From positions 1 through 42,703 of the forward strand of contig NZ_AYKS02000026.1 of assembly GCF_000496755.2 (NCBI RefSeq): DNA of 42,703 nt, in the 5' to 3' direction. The notes under the pieces were generated by a model. It had not been told where the DNA came from. It did not search any database and saw only the letters and a list, made by a program, of their open reading frames with translations. This document shows, in pieces, positions 25,125 through 34,867 of this stretch. Source of the DNA: Serratia sp. DD3 (GTDB lineage Bacteria; Pseudomonadota; Gammaproteobacteria; Enterobacterales; Enterobacteriaceae). The position numbers were made by a program, and so were the translations under genes. Every line of letters starts with the position of its first letter. Position 1 is the first letter of the stretch.

Positions 25125-25661
25125 ATGCCGAGCACCACCAACGTTAAACTGCGTCCATTAGAGCGAGACGATCTGGTTTTTGTTCATCAGATGGATAACA
25201 ACGCCAGTGTGATGCGTTACTGGTTCGAAGAACCCTATGAAGCCTTTGTCGAGCTTGCCGATCTCTACGATAAACATATTCACGACCAAAGTGAGCGGCG
25301 TTTTATCATCGAGCATCAAGGAGCCAAGGTTGGCGTGGTAGAGCTGGTGGAGATCGACCATATCCATCGTCGGGCCGAATTTCAGATAATTATCGACCCC
25401 ACCCATCAAGGTCAAGGCTATGCCAGCACCGCCGCCAAGTTAGCCATGGATTACGGTTTCTCGGTACTTAACCTCTATAAATTGTATCTGATCGTCGACA
25501 AAGAGAATCCTAAAGCGATCCATATCTACCGTAAACTGGGTTTTGAAGTTGAGGGGGAGCTGATTGACGAGTTCTTTGTTAATGGTGAATACCGTACGGT
25601 GTTGCGTATGTGCATATTCCAGCCCCAATATCTGGCGATGTTCAAAAAGCCACAAGCATAA
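25125..25661 (+). CDS. speG: Spermidine N1-acetyltransferase SpeG
   Basis: SpeG acetylates spermidine (and spermine), lowering polyamine toxicity, for example under cold or nutrient stress. The 178-residue GNAT protein has [34 protein letters not shown] at the N-terminus, the acetyl-CoA loop [19 protein letters not shown], and the C-terminal [22 protein letters not shown]. It is about eight residues shorter at the C-terminus than the E. coli protein. AGGAG lies seven bases before ATG 25125. It lies between purMN and the polyphosphate cluster and has its own unit; a G-rich hairpin (25674-25692) follows. Confidence 0.96.
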   Translation: MPSTTNVKLRPLERDDLVFVHQMDNNASVMRYWFEEPYEAFVELADLYDKHIHDQSERRFIIEHQGAKVGVVELVEIDHIHRRAEFQIIIDPTHQGQGYASTAAKLAMDYGFSVLNLYKLYLIVDKENPKAIHIYRKLGFEVEGELIDEFFVNGEYRTVLRMCIFQPQYLAMFKKPQA

Positions 25662-25915
25662 TGGCAATAAATTGGGGGGGACTCACCTCCCCGGTAACAG
25701 ATGAATAAATCAGCTAAACAAAGGGTTCTGCCAGCATCCATAAAAAATGAATATGGCAAGTCTCTACCAGATAACTTGAACCACAATTGAAGTATTGAGT
25801 ATTATCCCCCACACCAAAGCGGATAACGCTCACAGGAACAGTGATCTTACTGTGGGCAGGTTGTGCCGGACACACCACGCTCCGTTGCAAAATGAACGTT
25901 AACTGACCTAAAAAT

Positions 25916-26656
25916 ATGCGTAATTACAACTTGTTATGGTGTATCTGGGCATTATGGGTTCTATTTATCATACTCTGGCTAACAGGGTTCAGCCTTGCAG
26001 GTGTCTACTTTAAACGTGGGCTACTGACCGTTTTGATATTGGCGTCATTAGCGACACTGGTTTTTATCTGCAAAATAACAAAGGTGAATAAAATGCTGTC
26101 ATTCAACAAACAAAAAAAAACCAACAACACCCCAACCCCCGATGAGCTGCCCGAACAGCCTTCACCGCCCACTGAATCAGCCATGATGGCCGACGCCATC
26201 GATGCCATCAAGCCTGTCCGGGCTAAAAAAGATACCTTTATCTCCACAGGTACCCAGTTTACCGGCATGTTCGAAGCGGAAGGGAGTATCATCGTTGAAG
26301 GGAGAATCGAGGGTAATATTACCTGTACACAAAGCGTTCGTATTGAACACAGTGGTCAAGTGAAAGGTGAGGTCCGTGCCCAGCAGATCATGATCAATGG
26401 GTCAGTCGAAGGGCGTTGCTATGCGGACTCACTGTCAATTCTGACCAAAGGGAGTATGCAGGGTGATATTTATGCCGATGAAATTTCCATTGAGAAAGGT
26501 GGCTTGTTTATTGGTCAATCTCATCTGATGCAAAAAACGCCTCCGCAGATACAACCAGGGAAAGAAAAGGCCGCTCCGCTGAAAATAGGCAGCAACTCGG
26601 CCAAGTCAGAAAAGGATGAACAGGCCAACATATTCGACCAGGTCAGTAAAACCTAA
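25916..26656 (+). CDS. ccmA: Membrane-anchored bactofilin (CcmA-like)
   Basis: This 246-residue protein has two N-terminal membrane helices (about 6-27 and 34-53), a Pro-rich charged linker, and a bactofilin (DUF583) beta-helix at about 105-205. The helix repeats are visible: FTGMFEAEGSIIVEGRIEGNITC, GQVKGEVRAQQIMINGSVEG, GSMQGDIYADEISIEKGG. Bactofilins polymerise without nucleotide and help shape the cell. The layout matches the membrane-bound CcmA (curved cell morphology) described in Proteus mirabilis, which is unrelated to cytochrome c maturation CcmA. The Shine-Dalgarno is weak. It lies 172 bp upstream of ppk; a GNRA hairpin lies between. Confidence 0.85.
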   Translation: MRNYNLLWCIWALWVLFIILWLTGFSLAGVYFKRGLLTVLILASLATLVFICKITKVNKMLSFNKQKKTNNTPTPDELPEQPSPPTESAMMADAIDAIKPVRAKKDTFISTGTQFTGMFEAEGSIIVEGRIEGNITCTQSVRIEHSGQVKGEVRAQQIMINGSVEGRCYADSLSILTKGSMQGDIYADEISIEKGGLFIGQSHLMQKTPPQIQPGKEKAAPLKIGSNSAKSEKDEQANIFDQVSKT

Positions 26657-26717
26657 GCCCCCTTGGTCAGTAATCTCTCCTTCATGCTTCGGGAAATATT
26701 GCTGACATAGCATAACG

Positions 26718-26733
26718 GCGGGGGCAACCCCGC
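26718..26733 (+). terminator. Stem-loop between ccmA and ppk
   Basis: GCGGGG-GCAA-CCCCGC is a perfect GC stem closed by a GNRA tetraloop, 61 bp after the bactofilin stop. It has no T-run, so termination may be incomplete. Confidence 0.5.
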
Positions 26734-26750
26734 AGATAAGTTGGGCATTC

Positions 26751-26768
26751 CTGTCAATCTCTCGCAAT
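26751..26768 (+). promoter_or_regulatory. Weak candidate Pho box upstream of ppk
   Basis: CTGTCAATCTCTCGCAAT keeps the first CTGTCA half-site of the PhoB box, with a poorer second half eleven bases on. ppk is a Pho-regulon gene in several enterobacteria. It is 60 bp from the ppk start. Confidence 0.3.
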
Positions 26769-26828
26769 AATAATGTAGGACACTCAGCAGTATCGCAGAT
26801 CCATTTATCACATTGAATTGGAGTAGTA

Positions 26829-28910
26829 ATGAGTCAGGAAAAGCTCTACATCGATAAAGAATTAAGCTGGTTATCCTTTAATGGACGTGTACTACAGGAA
26901 GCAGCAGATAAGAGCAATCCCTTGATTGAGCGTATGCGCTTTCTGGGCATTTACTCCAACAATCTTGATGAATTCTATAAAGTCCGTTTTGCCGATCTGA
27001 AACGGCGCCTGTTAATCAGTGAAGAGCAAGGTTCAGCAGGCACGTCCCGTAATTTACTGAAAAAAATTCAGGCCAAGGTGTTAAAAACAGACCAAGAATT
27101 TGACTCCTTGTACAACGAATTATTGTTGGAAATGGCACGTAACCAAATCTTCTTGATTAACGAACGCCAAGTATCAGAAAACCAGCAAATCTGGCTACGC
27201 CAGTATTTTAAGCACAACCTACGCCAACATATCACACCGATACTGCTCAACCGCGATACCAATCTGGTGGAATTCCTAAAAGACGATTACACCTACTTGG
27301 CGGTGGAGATTATTCGTGGCACACATATCGAGTATGCGTTACTGGAAATCCCTGCTGATAAGGTTCCCCGCTTCGTTAATCTGCCACCTGAAGCACCAAG
27401 ACGTCGCAAGCCGATGATCCTGTTGGATAATATTCTACGCTACTGCCTGGATGATATCTTCAAGGGGTTCTTTGATTATGACGTACTCAATGCCTATTCA
27501 ATGAAGATGACCCGTGATGCAGAATACGACTTGGTGACCGAAATGGAATCCAGCCTGTTGGAATTAATGTCATCCAGCCTCAAACAGCGCCTGACTGCAG
27601 AACCGGTACGCTTTGTTTATCAGCGTGATATGCCAAGTGAAATGGTAGAAATGTTACGTGGCAAGCTGGGGATTTCGAATTATGATTCGATTATTGCCAG
27701 TGGCCGCTATCACAATTTCAAAGATTTCATCAGCTTTCCAAATGTCGGTAAGGCCAATCTGGTCAACCCGCCGCTGCCACGCCTGCGCCATATCTGGTTT
27801 GATAAATTCCGCAACGGCTTTGATGCCATCCGCGAAAAAGACGTGCTGCTGTACTACCCCTACCATACCTTTGAACATGTGTTAGAACTGTTGCGTCAAG
27901 CATCGTTCGACCCGAGCGTCTTAGCGATCAAAATCAATATCTACCGGGTAGCCAAAAATTCGCGCATTATCGAATCAATGATCCACGCCGCACATAACGG
28001 CAAGAAAGTGACGGTGGTGGTGGAGTTGCAAGCGCGTTTTGATGAAGAAGCCAATATTCACTGGGCCAAGCGGCTAACAGAAGCGGGAGTGCATGTCATT
28101 TTCTCTGCACCTGGCTTGAAGATCCACGCCAAACTATTCTTGATTTCACGCCGTGAAGGCGATGACATTGTGCGCTATGCTCATATTGGTACTGGCAACT
28201 TTAATGAGAAAACAGCGCGTATTTACACCGACTACTCATTACTGACGGCTGATGCTCGCATCACCAATGAAGTACGCAGAGTATTCAATTTCATTGAACA
28301 TCCTTACCGGCCAGTGACCTTCGATAACTTGATGGTTTCACCACAGAACTCGCGCCGGATGTTATATGACCTGATCGACCATGAAATTGCCAATGCATTG
28401 GCCGGGGAAGACGCTGGCATTATGCTAAAAATAAATAATCTGGTGGATAAAGGGCTGGTTGATCGTTTATATACGGCTTCCGCCGCTGGCGTGAAGATCC
28501 GCCTGCTGGTTCGCGGTATGTGCTCGTTGATCCCCAACCTGGCGAAAATCAGTGAAAATATTCAGGTAATCAGTATAGTAGACCGTTTTCTTGAACATGA
28601 TAGGGTCTATGTTTTTGAAAATAAAGGTGATAAACGGGTTTATCTCTCATCTGCCGACTGGATGACACGCAACATCGATTACCGTATTGAAGTCGCGGTA
28701 TCGGTACTGGATCCCACACTGAAACAACGTGTTCTGGATATTCTGGAGCTCCTGTTCAGCGATACCGTTAAAGCCCGTTATCTTGATAAAGAATTGAGCA
28801 ACCAGTACGTCCCTCGTGGTAATCGCCGTAAAGTACGTGCCCAGATGGCGATTTATGAGTACTTAAAAGCTCTGGAACAACCGGAAAATCAGGTCAGCCT
28901 ATGCCAATAA
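26829..28910 (+). CDS. ppk: Polyphosphate kinase
   Basis: Ppk1 reversibly makes long-chain inorganic polyphosphate from ATP at the inner membrane. The 693-residue length is typical. The N-domain begins [23 protein letters not shown], the structural core includes [28 protein letters not shown], and the two phospholipase-D-like histidines are His433 (KIHAKLF) and His452 ([14 protein letters not shown]). GGAG precedes ATG 26829. Its 3' end overlaps ppx by ten bases, as a coupled operon. Polyphosphate links to stress survival, biofilm and motility. Confidence 0.98.
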   Translation: MSQEKLYIDKELSWLSFNGRVLQEAADKSNPLIERMRFLGIYSNNLDEFYKVRFADLKRRLLISEEQGSAGTSRNLLKKIQAKVLKTDQEFDSLYNELLLEMARNQIFLINERQVSENQQIWLRQYFKHNLRQHITPILLNRDTNLVEFLKDDYTYLAVEIIRGTHIEYALLEIPADKVPRFVNLPPEAPRRRKPMILLDNILRYCLDDIFKGFFDYDVLNAYSMKMTRDAEYDLVTEMESSLLELMSSSLKQRLTAEPVRFVYQRDMPSEMVEMLRGKLGISNYDSIIASGRYHNFKDFISFPNVGKANLVNPPLPRLRHIWFDKFRNGFDAIREKDVLLYYPYHTFEHVLELLRQASFDPSVLAIKINIYRVAKNSRIIESMIHAAHNGKKVTVVVELQARFDEEANIHWAKRLTEAGVHVIFSAPGLKIHAKLFLISRREGDDIVRYAHIGTGNFNEKTARIYTDYSLLTADARITNEVRRVFNFIEHPYRPVTFDNLMVSPQNSRRMLYDLIDHEIANALAGEDAGIMLKINNLVDKGLVDRLYTASAAGVKIRLLVRGMCSLIPNLAKISENIQVISIVDRFLEHDRVYVFENKGDKRVYLSSADWMTRNIDYRIEVAVSVLDPTLKQRVLDILELLFSDTVKARYLDKELSNQYVPRGNRRKVRAQMAIYEYLKALEQPENQVSLCQ

Positions 28911-30454
28911 CCACCAGCTCTACGACCAATAAACCGCAAGAGATCGCGGCTATCGATCTAGGATCGAACAGCTTTCATATGGTCATTGCCCGCGTCGTCA
29001 ATGGTGCCTTACAGATATTAGGCCGTTTAAAACAACGAGTGCACCTCGCTGATGGCTTGGACAGCAATAATGTGCTCAGCGAGGAAGCCATAGAAAGAGG
29101 GCTGGCCTGTCTGGCACTGTTTGCTGAACGGTTGCAGGGTTTCCCCGCTGACAACGTGACAATTGTCGGCACTCATACTTTGCGCGAGGCGGTCAACGCC
29201 GAAGTTTTCTTGAAACGTGCTGCTAAAGTGATCCCTTATCCCATCGAAATTATCTCGGGCCAGGAAGAAGCGCGTCTTATCTTTATGGGGGTAGAACATA
29301 CCCAACCAGAAAAAGGCCGTAAGCTGGTGATTGATATTGGCGGTGGCTCCACTGAGCTGGTGATTGGTGAAGGCTTCGAACCCTTGTTGGCAGAGAGTCG
29401 CCGTATGGGGTGTGTGAGCTTTGCTCACCAATTTTTCCCCGCCGGTGAGATAAGCAAAACCAACTTCAAGCGGGCCCGACTGGCCGCCGCACAGAAGCTG
29501 GAAACGCTGGCCTGGCAATACCGTATTCAAGGCTGGCAATATGCCTTGGGGGCCTCAGGCACCATTAAGGCGGCTTATGAGGTGTTGGTTGCCATCGGCG
29601 AAAAAGAGGGCCTGATTACCCCTGAAAGGCTCGAAATGCTGGTGGAACAAGTCTTGCAGTTTAAAGACTTCAGCACCCTGAACTTACCAGGGCTGTCGGA
29701 AGACCGTCAATTTGTGTTTGTTCCCGGCTTAGCCATCCTTTGTGGCGTCTTTGATGCGCTGGCGGTGCGCGAACTCCGTCTTTCCGACGGTGCACTGCGC
29801 GAGGGCGTGCTCTATGAAATGGAAGGTCGTTTCCGCCATCAAGATATTCGCAGCCGTACTGCAGCCAGCCTGGCTGAACACTACAATATCGACCGAGAAC
29901 AAGCCAAGCGAGTGCTAGAAACCACAGAACTGCTGTACGCCCAATGGATGGCTCAAAATACCAAGCTAGTACAACCGCAGCTCGAAGCGTTGTTAAGATG
30001 GGCCGCCATGCTGCATGAGGTCGGATTGAGTATCAACCACAGTGGCATGCACCGCCATTCTGCCTATATTCTGCAAAACACCAATCTGCCCGGCTTCAAT
30101 CAAGAGCAGCAACTGCTGCTGGCAGCATTGGTACGTTTTCAACGTAAGGCAATCAAGCTTGACGAATTACCCCGGCTAAATCTGTTCAAGAAAAAATATT
30201 ACCTGCCATTAATACAGCTATTACGTCTGAGCACCCTGCTCAACAACCAGCGTCAATCCACCACCACGCCAGAAACACTCCGCCTGACAACCGATGATAA
30301 CCACTGGACGCTACGTTTTCCCGCTGGCTATCTCACTCAGAATAACCTGGTCCAGTTGGACTTTGAGCGGGAACAGACCTACTGGAATGATGTGGTTGGC
30401 TGGAGGTTGATTATTGAAGAAGAGGGTGAGGCAGACAAAATTCAGTCAGACTAA
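28901..30454 (+). CDS. ppx: Exopolyphosphatase
   Basis: Ppx removes terminal phosphates from polyphosphate, and its relative GppA hydrolyses pppGpp. The 517-residue protein has the actin/Hsp70-like ATPase motifs [16 protein letters not shown] (near residue 17) and [15 protein letters not shown] (near 145), plus the HD-like C-terminal region ([22 protein letters not shown]). Its ATG lies inside the last codons of ppk, so the two are translated together. Synthesis and breakdown of the same polymer are thus balanced. It converges with pdeF. Confidence 0.97.
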   Translation: MPITTSSTTNKPQEIAAIDLGSNSFHMVIARVVNGALQILGRLKQRVHLADGLDSNNVLSEEAIERGLACLALFAERLQGFPADNVTIVGTHTLREAVNAEVFLKRAAKVIPYPIEIISGQEEARLIFMGVEHTQPEKGRKLVIDIGGGSTELVIGEGFEPLLAESRRMGCVSFAHQFFPAGEISKTNFKRARLAAAQKLETLAWQYRIQGWQYALGASGTIKAAYEVLVAIGEKEGLITPERLEMLVEQVLQFKDFSTLNLPGLSEDRQFVFVPGLAILCGVFDALAVRELRLSDGALREGVLYEMEGRFRHQDIRSRTAASLAEHYNIDREQAKRVLETTELLYAQWMAQNTKLVQPQLEALLRWAAMLHEVGLSINHSGMHRHSAYILQNTNLPGFNQEQQLLLAALVRFQRKAIKLDELPRLNLFKKKYYLPLIQLLRLSTLLNNQRQSTTTPETLRLTTDDNHWTLRFPAGYLTQNNLVQLDFEREQTYWNDVVGWRLIIEEEGEADKIQSD

Positions 30455-30496
30455 TATCGTCGTCGAGGATCATTGGTTGGTGGTTATTGGTAACCC

Positions 30497-30539
30497 CTCC
30501 GCCTCTATAACTCCGCCTCTATAACAAAGAGAGGCGGAG
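30497..30539. repeat. Tandem 14-bp repeat and hairpin at the ppx/pdeF junction
   Basis: CTCCGCCTCTATAA occurs twice in tandem (30497-30510, 30511-30524). The second copy pairs with AGAGGCGGAG (30530-30539) to form a ten-base hairpin in the convergent gap. It may act as a terminator in both directions, though T-runs are absent. Confidence 0.65.
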
Positions 30540-30555
30540 AATCAAACACGCTGGT

Positions 30556-32793
30556 TTACTCCTGGTTTGCCTTTGGCGGCTTTACCAGCAAGGATTTCAA
30601 CGGCTGAGGCCGGCCAATAAAGAACCCTTGCATGTAATCTACCCCCAAACCTCGCAGGGCATCCCGCTGTTCTGCCGACTCCACATACTCCGCCACAATG
30701 GATAACCTGCGCATCAGTGCCACTTTACAAATAGAGGAGACAATCTGGTAATCCACCCTGTTGGTCAACATATTCTGCACAAAACTCCCATCGATCTTCA
30801 CCGTATCCACATCCAGTGCTTTAAGACGGTTGTAAGTGGCATAGCCAGTACCAAAATCGTCCAGAGCAATGCGACAACCTAATTTGCGCAATTCTCTTAA
30901 CGAATTTTGTGCATATTTAATATCCCCCATCAAATGGGACTCGGTGATCTCCAGAATAAGCTGATAAGGCTCAATGTTATATTGCCGCAACGCGTGCCGT
31001 ACATCCTGCCCCAAACCGGGTCGGCACAGCGAAAAGGGTGACAAATTTACCGACAACCGTACACTGGGTAGCGTATCGCGGTTGCTATCCATAAATTTCA
31101 GCGTTTGGTTTAACACCCACATATCCAATTTATAGGCCAGGCCGAACTCATGGACCACCGGTAGAAATTGATCAGGTAGCAGGCAGTTGCCCTGATCATC
31201 GAGCATACGCAATAGAATTTCATGGTAAACATCACCACGGATACCGACGATGGGTTGAGCCATCAAAATAAAACTGTCGTTATCCAATGAGCTTTGCACC
31301 GAATGTAACAAAGAGACTTTACGCTTGATCTCATTTTGTACGATATGCTGAGTACCTTGCATATTTTCCGGCTGACCCGTGGTCAAAGATAACTCCGCCA
31401 ATGAGCTCATTTCCCCCAGCAGCATATGCAAATGCTCAACCTCTGAATAGACGGTGCAATAGCTCATGCCTAATGGCGGATGAATTAACAGACCGTTCCA
31501 CACCAAACGGAACTTATCCAGTACCTCTTGGATATTAACCAACCGGGCTTCTGCATCGAAACTATTTAGACGAATCAACAGTTCATAACCCGGCATATGG
31601 TAAACTTCTTCCCCCTCTTCCAACACCTTGGTGCGCAATTCCGTCGCCAACGCCTGTTTAAAGTGAATACGCAGTTGCATACCATAGTTACGGCTGAGCA
31701 GATCCAGCTCGGAGATACGCAAAAAACAGAGTGTTGAACGTGACGCTTTAGCCAGATCGAGTTTTAACGCACGCAGGTTGGGCAAACCAATGACTGGATC
31801 CTTCAATGAAGCATTCTGCGCCTTGGCATGATCAATCCGTTGCCGGGTGTGCACCGCAGAGGTCAATAAAATACTGAGGGTGAAGGCCAGCATCATTGCA
31901 GAGATCATGGTCAGGTTATGCAACAAATTATTCCACTGCACATAGCCCTGATAGTTGAAAAACAGTACCAGCAGGCTTGCCGCCCAGACAATACCGTTAA
32001 ACTGGTAACCATAGCGCATGGCACTATACAGCATCACCGGTAATAACAGCGTTAGCGTATAATCAGGAACCTGCAAAAAGCCAATTTCGGCGGTGTGATA
32101 AGACAGGACTAGCAAGAGAATAGCCAGTACCGCAAACCACAACTGTAACTCGCTATTTTTTACTGAGGGTGCCATCTCCCGGCGAATTCGCCCCAACAGA
32201 ACGCCAGCAAATCTAGGGGTTTTAAGCACCCGTAGCACGCAATAGAACAGTTGCATGGAAGAGAGGCAACCAAGCACCATCGCCTGGAGGTTAATGAGTG
32301 CATACAGATTATTGTCTTTATTAGACAGCATACCCAATTCGTCAGGCAGCAGACCCAAATTGATAATTATCTGTAATGTGAAAATCATGGCTATCGGTGG
32401 CAACACCACCAGCCAGATTAGCCGATGTTTACCCAGCTTCAGCTCAGTAAACCCCAAACACCATTGGCGCTGGGTCTGACAACGATATCCCCACCAGCAC
32501 GCGCTCAAGCAGCCAACGTAGACCAACATCATGATCAGGTCAATTTGCCAGCTTCCACGGTTGGAATAACGTATAAGTATCGCCAGCGCGATGCCTGGCA
32601 GCGCACGCCAGTTATACACCATCAGCAAAGAAAGGCAGGCGGCTAGTGGCAAATAAACCAGGTAAATTTTACCACCGGGCAACATCAAGCGCGGTGAAAG
32701 CCAGCCAGCAATAGGTAACAATAGCAGGCTCAACACGAACGGTTGCCCCCACCAATGGTCACGTAATTTATCCCAAAACTTTAAAATAACCAT
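30556..32793 (-). CDS. pdeF: Membrane c-di-GMP phosphodiesterase PdeF
   Basis: PdeF (YfgF) hydrolyses cyclic di-GMP. The 745-residue protein has an N-terminal membrane region (about 1-310, some nine helices), a degenerate GGDEF domain (MPGYELLIRL in place of GGDEF), and a C-terminal EAL domain. The EAL core reads EILLR, and the metal and catalytic residues are in NLSPF, ILEITESHLMG, ALDDFGTGYATYNRL and VKIDGSFVQNML, all intact, so activity is expected. The length matches E. coli. ATG 32793 is preferred to TTG 32796. It diverges from mgtE and converges with ppx, as the gene does beside ppx in E. coli. Confidence 0.95.
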   Translation of the reverse strand: MVILKFWDKLRDHWWGQPFVLSLLLLPIAGWLSPRLMLPGGKIYLVYLPLAACLSLLMVYNWRALPGIALAILIRYSNRGSWQIDLIMMLVYVGCLSACWWGYRCQTQRQWCLGFTELKLGKHRLIWLVVLPPIAMIFTLQIIINLGLLPDELGMLSNKDNNLYALINLQAMVLGCLSSMQLFYCVLRVLKTPRFAGVLLGRIRREMAPSVKNSELQLWFAVLAILLLVLSYHTAEIGFLQVPDYTLTLLLPVMLYSAMRYGYQFNGIVWAASLLVLFFNYQGYVQWNNLLHNLTMISAMMLAFTLSILLTSAVHTRQRIDHAKAQNASLKDPVIGLPNLRALKLDLAKASRSTLCFLRISELDLLSRNYGMQLRIHFKQALATELRTKVLEEGEEVYHMPGYELLIRLNSFDAEARLVNIQEVLDKFRLVWNGLLIHPPLGMSYCTVYSEVEHLHMLLGEMSSLAELSLTTGQPENMQGTQHIVQNEIKRKVSLLHSVQSSLDNDSFILMAQPIVGIRGDVYHEILLRMLDDQGNCLLPDQFLPVVHEFGLAYKLDMWVLNQTLKFMDSNRDTLPSVRLSVNLSPFSLCRPGLGQDVRHALRQYNIEPYQLILEITESHLMGDIKYAQNSLRELRKLGCRIALDDFGTGYATYNRLKALDVDTVKIDGSFVQNMLTNRVDYQIVSSICKVALMRRLSIVAEYVESAEQRDALRGLGVDYMQGFFIGRPQPLKSLLVKPPKANQE

Positions 32794-32796
32794 CAA

Positions 32797-33095
32797 GATA
32801 CTGTATCCGCCAAGACATGATTCACTTTGGTACTTAAGGGTATTTAAACCGTAGATAAGGCAGGGTCCTATCCAGCCGCCAGTCCATTCGAAGAGTTGAC
32901 TAATACATTCGGCTCACATCAAGAACGGCTGTAAATTCTACTCATAGGCATAGCTTAACATTGAGTCATAATCAATTATATAGAGCAAAAACCAATAAAA
33001 AACCCTAGAATATTCCTTATCTATAGTCCCAATACTCTCGTAGCTATTCAAGCTGCGGGTATATTGACTGCACTTTGAATAGACTAGGGCATAGC
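32797..33095. promoter_or_regulatory. Divergent pdeF/mgtE control region
   Basis: About 300 bp without a gene. It contains AT-rich DNA near 32960-33030, suited to promoters in both directions, and a stem CTATTCAA/TTGAATAG (33044-33051, 33075-33082), including an ERIC-like arm (TATTCAAGCTGCGGGTATA). I saw no convincing magnesium riboswitch. Confidence 0.4.
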
Positions 33096-34529
33096 ATGTC
33101 CAATACTACACATAACGTTAAGAAAGTCGCCGAACATCGTCAACGCATTCTCGGGCTGCTATTAAACAACAAACCCTTGGTCGATGATATACTTGGCCGC
33201 CCCACAGTAGGAAAACAGTTTCGCAAAAGGAGCCTGCTGAGCGATACTGCCGAAATCACTCATCTGCTGGATGAGATGCACGCTGCCGACCTGGCAGACC
33301 TACTGGAAGCCTTGCCACAGGATGAGCGTCTTGCACTATGGCGTCTGGTGGACAATACCAAACGTGGTCAAACACTGGTGGAAGTCGCAGAACCGGTCTG
33401 GGATAGCCTGATCGAAACCATGAGCGATAAAGACCTGCTCAAAGCGATCAAAACATTGGATGTCGATGAGCAAGCCTATCTGGCGCAGTATCTACCGCGA
33501 AATCTGATGGGGCGCCTGCTGACATCACTGCAACCCGATAAACGTGCCCAAGTCCGTGAAGTGATTCAATACGGTAAGGATACGGTGGGTTGGATGATGG
33601 ACTTTGAATTGATTGCTGTACGTCCAGAAGTCTCTCTCGGCACCGTGCACCGTTTCTTGCGCCAACGTAAAACCATCCCCCAAGCTACCGATAAACTGTT
33701 TGTGACCGACCGTAAAAATACCCTGCTCGGTGAACTGCCTTTAACCGCTATCTTACTTAATGATCCGCAAACGCCAGTATCACAAGTGATGGATAATGAC
33801 CCGACGACCTTTCAACCTGAAGACAAAGCGGAAGCGGCAGCCAGTGCCTTCGAGCGCTATGACCTGATCAGCGCCCCCGTCGTCGATGGCAAAGGCAAAC
33901 TTATGGGCCGTCTCAGTATTGAGGAAGTGGTGGATGCCGTTACCGAAGAGAGTGATAGCACACTGCGCCGCATGGGGGGATTAAGTCCGGAAGAAGATGT
34001 GTTTGCGCCGGTCTATAAAGCAGTAAAAAACCGTTGGACCTGGTTAGCTATCAACCTGTGCACCGCGTTTATCGCTTCACGGGTTATTGGGCTGTTTGAA
34101 AACACCATTTCACAGTTAGTGGCGTTAGCGGCCTTAATGCCTATTGTTGCCGGGATCGGTGGAAATACCGGTAACCAAACCATTACCATGATTGTACGCG
34201 CATTGGCATTACACCAGATCGAAGCCGGTAATATCCCCCGGCTGTTACTCCGGGAACTTGGGGTGGCCATGATTAACGGCATCGTTTGGGGGGGCATTAT
34301 GGGGCTGGTCACCTATTTGCTGTATGACGACCCAGCAATGGGGAGCGTGATGGCACTGGCGATGCTTCTCAACCTATTGGTCGCCGCCTTGATGGGCGTT
34401 GTCATACCGATGACCATGCTTAAACTGGGCCGTGATCCTGCGGTGGGTTCCAGCGTACTGATTACCGCGCTGACCGATACCGGTGGTTTCTTTATTTTCC
34501 TCGGTTTGGCGACTATTTTCCTATTGTAA
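33096..34529 (+). CDS. mgtE: Magnesium transporter MgtE
   Basis: MgtE is a dimeric inner-membrane Mg2+ channel whose cytoplasmic domain senses magnesium. From ATG 33096 (AGGG six bases upstream) the product has 477 residues. A TTG further upstream (33075) lies within a hairpin and is less likely. The N-domain holds HAADLADLLEALPQDERLALWRLV. Two CBS domains follow (about 150-270, with PVSQVMDNDPTTFQPEDKAEAAASAFERYDLISAPVVD), and five C-terminal helices carry GIGGNTGNQTITMIVRALAL and the DTGGFFIFLGLATIF end. E. coli has no mgtE, but the gene is common in Yersinia and Serratia relatives. Confidence 0.96.
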   Translation: MSNTTHNVKKVAEHRQRILGLLLNNKPLVDDILGRPTVGKQFRKRSLLSDTAEITHLLDEMHAADLADLLEALPQDERLALWRLVDNTKRGQTLVEVAEPVWDSLIETMSDKDLLKAIKTLDVDEQAYLAQYLPRNLMGRLLTSLQPDKRAQVREVIQYGKDTVGWMMDFELIAVRPEVSLGTVHRFLRQRKTIPQATDKLFVTDRKNTLLGELPLTAILLNDPQTPVSQVMDNDPTTFQPEDKAEAAASAFERYDLISAPVVDGKGKLMGRLSIEEVVDAVTEESDSTLRRMGGLSPEEDVFAPVYKAVKNRWTWLAINLCTAFIASRVIGLFENTISQLVALAALMPIVAGIGGNTGNQTITMIVRALALHQIEAGNIPRLLLRELGVAMINGIVWGGIMGLVTYLLYDDPAMGSVMALAMLLNLLVAALMGVVIPMTMLKLGRDPAVGSSVLITALTDTGGFFIFLGLATIFLL

Positions 34530-34867
34530 ATAGAATAAATATGTTTATTTCAATACCAATTAGAAACAATATAATTACATAATCGTTTGTGACCTTATTA
34601 TACTATAGGGGTTAGCTTTCAAGTTGCTTGCTAACGAGAAAATTGAGGAAAATCAGTCAGAAATTGATTTGCATGCCGTAACCTAAAAATATTAAGAAAA
34701 ATAACCTGAAGAAAAATCGCCGGAATGCGACTTCTTATCCTGTTGTACAGTTGTTCGCAACCCCTCCGAAAGGGGAAAAGCCATGGAAAGGCGCAATAAT
34801 AACCTGCCCCAATAGCCAGAAGAGCCATGGGGATAGTGCAGTAGCCGACAGAACAGTAAGGTTCTCC
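34530..34867. promoter_or_regulatory. Long leader of the diguanylate cyclase gene
   Basis: 338 bp between mgtE and the cyclase start. The first part (34540-34610) is AT rich and fits a promoter. A short hairpin (CCCCT..AGGGG) lies near 34765-34780. CGTAACCTAA, also found at 14642 in the fimbrial promoter region, occurs near 34678. An in-frame upstream ATG (34751) would extend the protein, but without membrane or domain support. Confidence 0.4.

Noticed and set aside
25674..25692. G-rich hairpin after speG as a rho-independent terminator
   Set aside because: The stem is imperfect and no T-run follows; it is mentioned only as a possible structure.
32797..33095. Magnesium-sensing riboswitch before mgtE
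   Set aside because: I could not find the conserved M-box core; the region only shows a short hairpin with an ERIC-like arm.
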